This document shows positions 27,701-39,138 of a DNA stretch of 64,000 bases, one piece after another; the first letter of the stretch is position 1, and the number at the start of each line of letters is the position of its first letter. The notes under the pieces are model-generated. The model ran no database searches and was not told the origin of the DNA. It worked only from the letters and a program-made list of their open reading frames with translations. Source of the stretch: Delphinus delphis (taxonomy: Eukaryota; Chordata; Mammalia; Artiodactyla; Delphinidae). The position numbers were made by a program, and so were the translations under genes. Location: positions 2,170,001 through 2,234,000 of the forward strand of contig NW_027192658.1 of assembly GCF_949987515.2 (NCBI RefSeq), given 5' to 3'.

Positions 27701-28732
27701 CGAACACTAACCCGCGCCCTCACACGTACGCTCCCCCTAAAGCGTTGTCGTACCCTCCCCTGGACCCTAAACCGTCCCTGTCCCCTAACCCTAACCCTAA
27801 CCCTATCCCTTACCTGAAGCCTTACCCTAACCCGTCCCCTAATCCTAACCCGTACGCTGACACTAACCCGTGCCCTCACACTTACGCTCACACTATACCA
27901 TTGTCGTACCCTAACCTGTACCCTAAATCGTCCCCTAACCCTAACCCTAACCCTAGCCCGAAACCTCTCCCTAACCCTTCCCCGAAGCATGACCCTCACC
28001 CGTCCCCTAATCCTAACCCGTATGCTTATACTAACCCGCGCCCTCACACGCACGCTCCCCCTAAAGCGTTGCCGTACCCTCACCTGGATCCTAAACCGTC
28101 CCCGTCCCCTAACCCTAGCCCGAACCCTAACCCTAACCCTTCCCCGAAACCTGACCCTCACCCGTCCCCTAATCCTAACCCATAGGCTAACACTAACCCG
28201 CGCCCTCACACGCACGCTCCCCCTAAAGCGTTGCCGTACCCTCACCTGGACCCTAAACCGTCCCCGTTCCCTAACCCTAACCCTAGCCCGAACCCTAACC
28301 CTAACCCTTCCCCAAAGCCAGACCCTCACCGTCCCCTAATCCTAACCCGTACGCTAACACGAACCCGTGCCCTCACACGCACGCTCCCCCTAAAGCGTTG
28401 CCGTACCCTCACTTGGACCCTAAACAGTCCCCGTCCCTTAACCCTAACCCTAGCCCGAACCCTAACCCTAACCCTTCCCCGAAGTCTGACCCTCACCTGT
28501 CCCCTAATCCTAACCCATACGCTAACACTAACCCGCGCCCTCACACGCACGCTCCCCCTAAAGCGTTGCCGTACCCTCACCTGGACCCTAAACCGTCCCC
28601 GTCCCCTAACCTTAACCCTAGCCCGAACCCTAACCCTAACACTTCCCCGAAGCCTGACCCTCACCCATCCCCAATCCTAACCCGTACGCTAACACTAACC
28701 CGCGCCCTCACACGCATGCTCCCCCTAAAGCG
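24739..28732. repeat. Family-1 macro-block with an exact 156-bp (one short unit) deletion
   Basis: The block is closely similar to 18,759-24,738, with two 840-bp copies (24,965 and 25,805) and TATACC markers at 26,899 and 27,889. Near 26,770 the unit that normally separates two CCCTCCCCTGG variants is missing. The offset to the earlier block changes from 5,140 to 4,984, a loss of 156 bp. That equals one shortened unit, so the deletion fell at homologous positions in neighbouring units. Confidence 0.8.
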
Positions 28733-31700
28733 TTGCCGTACCCTCACCTGGACCCTAAACCGTCCCCGTCCCCTAACCCTAACCCTAGCCCAAACCCTAA
28801 CCCTAACCCTTCCCCGAAGCCTGACCGTCACCCGTCCCCTAATCCTAACCCGTATGCTTACACTAACCCGCGCCCTCACACGCACGCTCCCCCTAAAGCA
28901 TTGCCGTACCCTCACCTGGACCCTAAACCGTCCCCGTCCCCTAACCCTAACCCTAGCCCGAACGCTAACCCTAACCCTTCCCCGAAGCCTGACCCTCACC
29001 CGTTCCCTAATCTTAACCCGTACGCTAACACTAACCCGCGCCCTCACACGCACGCTCCCCCTAAAGCGTTGCCGTACCCTCACCTGGACCCTAAACCGTC
29101 CCCGTCCCCTAACCCTAACCCTAGCCCGAACCCTAACCCTAAACCTTCCCTGAAGCCTGACCCGCACACGTCCCCTAATCCTAACCCGTACGCTAACACT
29201 TACCTGCGCCCTCACACGCACGGTCCCCCTAAAGCGTTGCCGTACCCTCACCTGGACCCTAAACCGTCCCCGTCACCTAACCCTAACCCTAGCCCGAACC
29301 CTAACCCTAACCCTTCCCCGAAGGCTGACCCTCACCCGTCCCCTAATCCTAACCCGTACGCTAACACTAACCCGTGCCCTCACACGCACGCTCCCACTAA
29401 AGCGTTGCCGTACCCTCACCTGGACCCTAAACCGTCCCCGTCCCCTAACCCTAACCCTAGCCCGAACCCTAACCCTAACACTTCCCCGAAGCCTGACCCT
29501 CACCCGTCCCCTAATCCTAACCCGTACGCTAACACTAACCCGCGCCCTCACACGCACGCTCCCCCTAAAGCGTTGCCGTACCCTCACCTGGACCCTCAAC
29601 CGTCCCCGTCCCCTAACCCTAACCCTAGCCCGAACCCTAACCCTAACCCTTCCCCGAAGCCTGACCCTCACCCGTCCCCTAATCCTAACCCGTACGCTAA
29701 CACTAACCCGCGCCCTCACACGTACGCGCCCCCTAAAGCGTTGCCGTACCCTCACCTGGACCCTAAACCGTCCCCGTCCCCTAACCCTAACCCTAGCCCT
29801 AACCCTAACTCTAACCCTTCCCCGAAGCGTGACCCTCACCCGTCCCCTAATCCTAACTCGTACGCTAACACTAACCCGCGCCCTCACACGTACGCGCCCC
29901 CTAAAGCGTTGCCGTACCCTCCCCTGGACCCAAAACCGTCCCCGTCCCCTAACCCTAACCCGAACACTAACCCTAACCGTTCCCCGAAGCCTGACCCTCA
30001 CCCGTCCCCTAACCCGTACGCGAACACTAACCCGCGCCCTCACACGTACGCTCCCCCTAAAGCGTTGTCGTACCCTCCCCTGGACCCTAAACCGTCCCTG
30101 TCCCCTAACCCTAACCCTAACCCTATCCCTTACCTGAAGCCTTACCCTAACCCGTCCCCTAATCCTAACCCGTACGCTGACACTAACCCGTGCCCTCACA
30201 CTTACGCTCACACTATACCATTGTCGTACCCTAACCTGTACCCTAAATCGTCCCCTAACCCTAACCCTAACCCTAGTCCGAAACCTCTCCCTAACCCTTC
30301 CCCGAAGCATGACCCTCACCCGTCACTTAATCCTAACCCGTATGCTTATACTAACCCGCGCCCTCACACGCACGCTCCCCCTAAAGCGTTGCCGTACGCT
30401 CACCTGGACCCTAAACCGTCCCCGTCCCCTAACCCTAACCCTAGCCCGAACCCTAACCCTAACCCTTCCCCGAAGCCTGACCCTCACCCGTCCCCTAATC
30501 CTAACCCGTACGCTAACACTAACCCGCGCCCTCACACGCACGCTCCCCCTAAAGCGTTGCCGTACCCTCACCTGGACCCTAAAGCGTCCCCGTCCCCTAA
30601 CCCTAACCCTAGCCCGAACCCTAACCCTAACCCTTCCCCAAAGCCAGACCCTCACCGTCCCCTAATCCTAACCCGTACGCTAACACGAACCCGTGCCCTC
30701 ACACGCACGCTCCCCCTAAAGCGTTGCCGTACCCTCACCTGGACCCTAAACAGTCCCCATCCCTTAACCCTAACCCTAGCCCGAACCCTAACCCTAACCC
30801 TTCCCCGAAGTCTGACACTCACCTGTCCCCTAATCCTAACCCATACGCTAACACTAACCCGCGCCCTCACACGCACGCTCCCCCTAAAGCGTTGCCGTAC
30901 CCTCACCTGGACCCTAAACCGTCCCCGTCCCCTAACCTTAACCCTAGCCCGAACCCTAACCCTAACACTTCCCCGAAGCCTGACCCTCACCCATCCCCAA
31001 TCCTAACCCGTACGCTAACACTAACCCGCGCCCTCACACGCATGCTCCCCCTAAAGCGTTGCCGTACCCTCACCTGGACCCTAAACCGTCCCCGTCCCCT
31101 AACCCTAACCCTAGCCCAAACCCTAACCCTAACCCTTCCCCGAAGCCTGACCGTCACCCGTCCCCTAATCCTAACCCGTATGCTTACACTAACCCGCGCC
31201 CTCACACGCACGCTCCCCCTAAAGCATTGCCGTACCCTCACCTGGACCCTAAACCGTCCCCGTCCCCTAACCCTAACCCTAGCCCGAACGCTAACCCTAA
31301 CCCTTCCCCGAAGCCTGACCCTCACCCGTTCCCTAATCTTAACCCGTACGCTAACACTAACCCGCGCCCTCACACGCACGCTCCCCCTAAAGCGTTGCCG
31401 TACCCTCACCTGGACCCTAAACCGTCCCCGTCCCCTAACCCTAACCCTAGCCCGAACCCTAACCCTAAACCTTCCCTGAAGCCTGACCCGCACACGTCCC
31501 CTAATCCTAACCCGTACGCTAACACTAACCTGCGCCCTCACACGCACGGTCCCCCTAAAGCGTTGCCGTACCCTCACCTGGACCCTAAACCGTCCCCGTC
31601 ACCTAACCCTAACCCTAGCCCGAACCCTAACCCTAACCCTTCCCCGAAGCCTGACCCTCACCCGTCCCCTAATCCTAACCCGTACGCTAACACTAACCCG

Positions 31701-34700
31701 TGCCCTCACACGCACGCTCCCACTAAAGCGTTGCCGTACCCTCACCTGGACCCTAAACCGTCCCTGTCCCCTAACCCTAACCCTAGCCCGAACCCTAACC
31801 CTAACCCTTCCCCGAAGCCTGACCCTCACCCGTCCCCTAATCCTAACCCGTACGCTAACACTAACCCGCGCCCTCACACGCACGCTCCCCCTAAAGCGTT
31901 GCCGTACCCTCACCTGGACCCTCAACCGTCCCCGTCCCCTAACCCTAACCCTAGCCCGAACCCTAACCCTAACCCTTCCCCGAAGCCTGACCCTCACCCG
32001 TCCCCTAATCCTAACCCGTACGCTAACACTAACCCGCGCCCTCACACGTACGCGCCCCCTAAAGCGTTGCCGTACCCTCACCTGGACCCTAAACCGTCCC
32101 CGTCCCCTAACCCTAACCCTAGCCCTAACCCTAACTCTAACCCTTCCCCGAAGCGTGACCCTCACCCGTCCCCTAATCCTAACTCGTACGCTAACACTAA
32201 CCCGCGCCCTCACACGTACGCGCCCCCTAAAGCGTTGCCGTACCCTCCCCTGGACCCAAAACCGTCCCCGTCCCCTAACCCTAACCCGAACACTAACCCT
32301 AACCGTTCCCCGAAGCCTGACCCTCACCCGTCCCCTAACCCGTACGCGAACACTAACCCGCGCCCTCACACGTACGCTCCCCCTAAAGCGTTGTCGTACC
32401 CTCCCCTGGACCCTAAACCGTCCCTGTCCCCTAACCCTAACCCTAACCCTATCCCTTACCTGAAGCCTTACCCTAACCCGTCCCCTAATCCTAACCCGTA
32501 CGCTGACACTAACCCGTGCCCTCACACTTACGCTCACACTATACCATTGTCGTACCCTAACCTGTACCCTAAATCGTCCCCTAACCCTAACCCTAACCCT
32601 AGTCCGAAACCTCTCCCTAACCCTTCCCCGAAGCATGACCCTCACCCGTCACTTAATCCTAACCCGTATGCTTATACTAACCCGCGCCCTCACACGCACG
32701 CTCCCCCTAAAGCGTTGCCGTACGCTCACCTGGACCCTAAACCGTCCCCGTCCCCTAACCCTAACCCTAGCCCGAACCCTAACCCTAACCCTTCCCCGAA
32801 GCCTGACCCTCACCCGTCCCCTAATCCTAACCCGTACGCTAACACTAACCCGCGCCCTCACACGCACGCTCCCCCTAAAGCGTTGCCGTACCCTCACCTG
32901 GACCCTAAAGCGTCCCCGTCCCCTAACCCTAACCCTAGCCCGAACCCTAACCCTAACCCTTCCCCAAAGCCAGACCCTCACCGTCCCCTAATCCTAACCC
33001 GTACGCTAACACGAACCCGTGCCCTCACACGCACGCTCCCCCTAAAGCGTTGCCGTACCCTCACCTGGACCCTAAACAGTCCCCGTCCCTTAACCCTAAC
33101 CCTAGCCCGAACCCTAACCCTAACCCTTCCCCGAAGTCTGACACTCACCTGTCCCCTAATCCTAACCCATACGCTAACACTAACCCGCGCCCTCACACGC
33201 ACGCTCCCCCTAAAGCGTTGCCGTACCCTCACCTGGACCCTAAACCGTCCCCGTCCCCTAACCTTAACCCTAGCCCGAACCCTAACCCTAACACTTCCCC
33301 GAAGCCTGACCCTCACCCATCCCCAATCCTAACCCGTACGCTAACACTAACCCGCGCCCTCACACGCATGCTCCCCCTAAAGCGTTGCCGTACCCTCACC
33401 TGGACCCTAAACCGTCCCCGTCCCCTAACCCTAACCCTAGCCCAAACCCTAACCCTAACCCTTCCCCGAAGCCTGACCGTCACCCGTCCCCTAATCCTAA
33501 CCCGTATGCTTACACTAACCCGCGCCCTCACACGCACGCTCCCCCTAAAGCATTGCCGTACCCTCACCTGGACCCTAAACCGTCCCCGTCCCCTAACCCT
33601 AACCCTAGCCCGAACGCTAACCCTAACCCTTCCCCGAAGCCTGACCCTCACCCGTTCCCTAATCTTAACCCGTACGCTAACACTAACCCGCGCCCTCACA
33701 CGCACGCTCCCCCTAAAGCGTTGCCGTACCCTCACCTGGACCCTAAACCGTCCCCGTCCCCTAACCCTAACCCTAGCCCGAACCCTAACCCTAAACCTTC
33801 CCTGAAGCCTGACCCGCACACGTCCCCTAATCCTAACCCGTACGCTAACACTAACCTGCGCCCTCACACGCACGGTCCCCCTAAAGCGTTGCCGTACCCT
33901 CACCTGGACCCTAAACCGTCCCCGTCACCTAACCCTAACCCTAGCCCGAACCCTAACCCTAACCCTTCCCCGAAGCCTGACCCTCACCCGTCCCCTAATC
34001 CTAACCCGTACGCTAACACTAACCCGTGCCCTCACACGCACGCTCCCACTAAAGCGTTGCCGTACCCTCACCTGGACCCTAAACCGTCCCCGTCCCCTAA
34101 CCCTAACCCTAGCCCGAACCCTAACCCTAACCCTTCCCCGAAGCCTGACCCTCACCCGTCCCCTAATCCTAACCCGTACGCTAACACTAACCCGCGCCCT
34201 CACACGCACGCTCCCCATAAAGCGTTGCCGTACCCTCACCTGGACCCTCAACCGTCCCCGTCCCCTAACCCTAACCCTAGCCCGAACCCTAACCCTAACC
34301 CTTCCCCGAAGCCTGACCCTCACCCGTCCCCTAATCCTAACCCGTACGCTAACACTAACCCGCGCCCTCACACGTACGCGCCCCCTAAAGCGTTGCCGTA
34401 CCCTCACCTGGACCCTAAACCGTCCCCGTCCCCTAACCCTAACCCTAGCCCTAACCCTAACTCTAACCCTTCCCCGAAGCGTGACCCTCACCCGTCCCCT
34501 AATCCTAACTCGTACGCTAACACTAACCCGCGCCCTCACACGTACGCGCCCCCTAAAGCGTTGCCGTACCCTCCCCTGGACCCAAAACCGTCCCCGTCCC
34601 CTAACCCTAACCCGAACACTAACCCTAACCGTTCCCCGAAGCCTGACCCTCACCCGTCCCCTAACCCGTACGCGAACACTAACCCGCGCCCTCACACGTA

Positions 34701-35475
34701 CGCTCCCCCTAAAGCGTTGTCGTACCCTCCCCTGGACCCTAAACCGTCCCTGTCCCCTAACCCTAATCCTAACCCTATCCCTTACCTGAAGCCTTACCCT
34801 AACCCGTCCCCTAATCCTAACCCGTACGCTGACACTAACCCGTGCCCTCACACTTACGCTCACACTATACCATTGTCGTACGCTAACCTGTACCCTAAAT
34901 CGTCCCCTAACCCTAACCCTAACCCTAGTCCGAAACCTCTCCCTAACCCTTCCCCGAAGCATGACCCTCACCCGTCCCTTAATCCTAACCCGTATGCTTA
35001 CTCTAACCAGCGCCCTCACACGCACGCTCCCCCTAAAGCGTTGCCGTACGCTCACCTGGACCCTAAACCGTCCCCGTCCCCTAACCCTAACCCTAGCCCG
35101 AACCCTAACCCTAACCCTTCCCCGAAGCCTGACCCTCACCCGTCCCCTAATCCTAACCCGTACGCTAACACTAACCCGCGCCCTCACACGCACGCTCCCC
35201 CTAAAGCGTTGCCGTACCCTCACCTGGATCCTAAACCGTCCCCGTCCCCTAACCCTAACCCTAGCCGAACCCTAACCCTAACCCTTCCCCGAAACCTGAC
35301 CCTCACCCGTCCCCTAATCCTAACCCGTACGCTAACACTAACCCGCGCCCTCACACGCACGCTCCCCCTAAAGCGTTGCCGTACCCTCACCTGGACCCTA
35401 AACCGTCCCCGTTCCCTAATCCTAACCCTAGCCCGAACCCTAACCCTAACCCTTCCCCGAAGCCTGACCCTCACC
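28666..35475. repeat. Three tandem copies of a 2.33-kb (14-unit) higher-order repeat
   Basis: The block boundary CATCCCCAATCC occurs at 28,666, 30,992, 33,318 and 35,476. The spacings are 2,326, 2,326 and 2,158 bp, the last exactly one 168-bp unit shorter. Each copy has one GAACGC unit (28,959, 31,285, 33,611) and one TATACC marker (30,209, 32,535, 34,861). The first two copies differ only at scattered single bases. Examples are CACTTACCTGCG near 29,198 versus CACTAACCTGCG, and CAGTCCCCATCCC near 30,754 versus CAGTCCCCGTCCC. The third copy ends differently, with CCTAGCCGAACC near 35,265 in place of the CCTCACCGTCCCC deletion. Confidence 0.85.
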
Positions 35476-38400
35476 CATCCCCAATCCTAACCCGTACGCT
35501 AACACTAACCCGCGCCCTCACATGCACGCTCCCCCTAAAGCGTTGCCGTACCCTCACCTGGACCCTAAACCGTCCCCGTCCCCTAACCCTAACCCTAGCC
35601 CAAACCCTAACCCTAACCCTTCCCCGAAGCCTGACCGTCACCCGTCCCCTAATCCTAACCCGTATGCTTACACTAACCCGCGCCCTCACACGCACGCTCC
35701 CCCTAAAGCATTGCCGTACCCTCACCTGGACCCTAAACCGTCCCCGTCCCCTAACCCTAACCCTAGCCCGAACGCTAACCCTAACCCTTCCCCGAAGCCT
35801 GACCCTCACCCGTTCCCTAATCTTAACCCGTACGCTAACACTAACTCGCGCCCTCACACGCACGGTCCCCCTAAAGCGATGCCGTACCCTCACCTGGACC
35901 CTAAACCGTCCCCGTCCCCTAACCCTAACCCTAGCCCGAACCCTAACCCTAACCCTTCCCCGAAGCCTGACCCTCACCCGTCCCATAATCCTAACCCGTA
36001 CGCTAACACTAACCCGTGCCCTCACACGCACGCTCCCACTAAAGCGTTGCCGTACCCTCACCTGGACCCTAAACCGTCCCCGTCCCCTAACCCTAACCCT
36101 AGCCCGAACCCTAACCCTAACCTTTCCCCGAAGCCTGACCCTCACCCGTCCCCTAATCCTAACCCGTACGCTAACACTAACCCACGCCCTCACACGCACG
36201 CTCCCCCTAAAGCGTTGCCGTACCCTCACCTGGACCCTAAACCGTCCCCGTCCCCTAACCCTAACCCTAGCCCGTACCCTAACCGTAACCCTTCCCCGAA
36301 GCCTGACCCTCACCCGTCCCCTAATCCTAACCCGTACGCTAACACTAACCCGCACCCTCACATGCACGCTCACCCTAAAGCGTTGCCGTACCCTCACCTG
36401 TACCCTAAACCGTCCCCGTCCCCTAACCCTAACCCTAGCCCAAACCCTAACCCTTCCCCGAAGCCTGACCCTCACACGTCCCCTAATCCTAACCCGTACG
36501 CTAACACTAACCCGCGCCCTCACACGGACGCTCCCCCTTAAGCTTTGCCGTACCCTCACCTGGACCCTAAACCGCCCCGTCCCCTAACCCTAACCCTAGC
36601 CCGAACCCTAACCCTAACCCTTCCCCGAAGCCTGACCCTCACCCGTCCCCTAATCCTAACCCGTACGCTAACACTAACCCGCGCCCTCACATGCACGCTC
36701 CCCCTAAAGCATTGCCGTACCCTCACCTGGACCCTAAACCGTCCCCGTCCCCTAACCCTAACCCTAGCCCGAACCCTAACCCTAACCCTTCCCCGAAGCC
36801 TGACCCTCACCCGTCCCCTAATCCTAAGCCGTACGCTAACACTAACCCGCGCCCTCACACGCACGCTCCCTCTAAAGCGTTACCGTACCCTCAACTGGAC
36901 CCTAAACCGTCCCCGTCCCCTAACCCTAACCCTAGCCCGAACCCTAATCCTAACACTTCCCCGAAGCCTGACCCTCAACCGTCCCCTAATCCTAACCCGT
37001 ACGCTAACACTAACACGCGCCCTCACATGCACGCTCCCCCAAAAGCGTTGCCGTACCCTCACCTGGACCCTAAACCGTCCCCGTCCCGTAACCCTAACCC
37101 TAGCCCGAACCCTAACCCTAACCCTTCCCCGAAGCCTGACCCTCACCCTTCCCCTAATCCCAACCCGTACGCTAACAGTAACCCGCGCCCTCACACGCAC
37201 GCTCCCCCTAAAGCGTTGCCGTACCCTCACCTGGACCCTAAACCGTCCCCGTCCCCTAACCCTAACCCTAGCCCGAACCCTAACCCTAACCCTTCCCCGA
37301 AGCCTGACTCTCACCCGTCCCCTAATCCTAACCCGTATGCTAACACTAACCCGCGCCCTCACACGCACGCTACACCTAAAGCGTTGCCGTACCCTCACCT
37401 GGACCCTAAACCATCCCCGTCCCCTAACCTTAACCCTAGCCCGAATCCTAACCCTAACCCTTCCCCGAAGCCTGACCCTCACCTGTCCCCTAATCCTAAC
37501 CCGTACGCTAACACTAACCACCGCCCTCACATGCACGCTCCCACTAAAGCGTTGCCGTACCCTCACCTGGACTCTAAACCGTACCCGTCCCCTAACCCTA
37601 ACCCTAGCCCGAACCCTAACCCTAACCCTTCCCTAAAGCCTGACCCTCACCCGTCACCTAATCCTAACACATACGTTAACACTACCCCGCGCCCTCACAC
37701 GGTCGCTCCCCCTAAAGCGTTGCCGTACCCTCACCTGGACCCTAAACCGTCCCCGTCCCCTAACCCTAACCCTAGCCCGAACCCTAACCCTAACCCTTCC
37801 CCGAAGCATGACCCTCACCCGTCCCCTAATCCTAACTTGTACGCTAACACTAACCCGCGCCCTCACACGCACGCTCCCCCTAAAGCGTTGCCGTACCCTC
37901 ACCTGGACCCTAAACCGTCCCCGTCCCCTAACCCTAACCCTAGCCCGAACCCTAACCCTAACCCTTCCCCGAAGCCTGACCCTCACCCGTCCCCTAATCC
38001 TAACCCGTACGCTAACACTAACCCGCGCCCTCACACGTACGCGCCCCCTAAAGCGTTGCCGTACCCTCACCTGGACCCTAAACCGTCCCCGTCCCCTAAC
38101 CCTAACCCTAGCCCTAACCCTAACTCTAACCCTTCCCCGAAGCGTGACCCTCACCCGTCCCCTAATCCTAACTCGTACGCTAACACTAACCCGCGCCCTC
38201 ACACGTACGCGCCCCCTAAAGCGTTGCCGTACCCTCCCCTGGACCCAAAACCGTCCCCGTCCCCTAACCCTAACCCGAACACTAACCCTAACCGTTCCCC
38301 GAAGCCTGACCCTCACCCGTCCCCTAACCCGTACGCGAACACTAACCCGCGCCCTCACACGTACGCTCCCCCTAAAGCGTTGTCGTACCCTCCCCTGGAC

Positions 38401-39138
38401 CCTAAACCGTCCCTGTCCCCTAACCCTAACCCTAACCCTATCCCTTACCTGAAGCCTTACCCTAACCCGTCCCCTAATCCTAACCCGTACGCTGACACTA
38501 ACCCGTGCCCTCACACTTACGCTCACACTATACCATTGTCGTACCCTAACCTGTACCCTAAATCGTCCCCTAACCCTAACCCTAAACCTAATCCGAAACC
38601 TCTCCCTAACCCTTCCCCGAAGCATGACCCTCACCCGTCCCTTAATCCTAACCCGTATGCTTATACTAACCCGCGCCCTCACACGCACGCTCCCCCTAAA
38701 GCGTTGCCGTACGCTCACCTGGACCCTAAACCGTCCCCGTCCCCTAACCCTAACCCTAGCCCGAACCCTAACCCTAACCCTTCCCCGAAGCCTGACCCTC
38801 ACCCGTCCCCTAATCCTAACCCGTACGCTAACACTAACCCGCGCCCTCACACGCACGCTCCCCCTAAAGCGTTGCCGTACCCTCACCTGGATCCTAAACC
38901 GTCCCCGTCCCCTAACCCTAACCCTAGCCGAACCCTAACCCTAACCCTTCCCCGAAACCTGACCCTCACCCGTCCCCTAATCCTAACCCGTACGCTAACA
39001 CTAACCCGCGCCCTCACACGCACGCTCCCCCTAAAGCGTTGCCGTACCCTCACCTGGACCCTAAACCGTCCCCGTTCCCTAATCCTAACCCTAGCCCGAA
39101 CCCTAACCCTAACCCTTCCCCGAAGCCTGACCCTCACC
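35476..39138. repeat. Chimeric 3,663-bp block joining family 1 and family 2, first copy
   Basis: The block opens with family-1 units (GAACGC marker at 35,769). It passes into family-2 variants at about 36.0-37.9 kb (CATGCACGCTCACCC, CCCGTACCCTAACCG, CTCCCCCTTAAGC, AAACCGCCCCG, ACACGGTCGCTCC). It then returns to family-1 units with the last TATACC marker of the window at 38,524. The next block boundary is at 39,139. The period of 3,663 is 22 units minus 33 bp. All 33 bp are explained by four missing hexamers relative to 28-hexamer units, one further 6-bp loss near 36,440 and three one-base deletions. Confidence 0.8.

Larger units (their letters stand above)
2101..38545. repeat. Family-1 divergent marker unit (TATACCATTGTCG), 16 copies
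   Basis: One unit type stands apart from the rest. It reads CACACTATACCATTGTCG where others have CACGCTCCCCCTAAAGCG. It continues with CTGTACCCTAAATCG and CGAAACCTCTCCC, and follows a unit shortened by two hexamers (CCCTATCCCTTACCTG). Starts of CACACTATACC are at 2101, 3091, 10447, 11437, 14597, 16925, 17915, 21915, 22905, 23895, 26899, 27889, 30209, 32535, 34861 and 38524. The recurrent spacings are 990, about 2,326 and 3,663 bp. None lies between 3.2 and 10.4 kb or after 38.6 kb. It is the best hybridisation marker for family 1. Confidence 0.85.
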
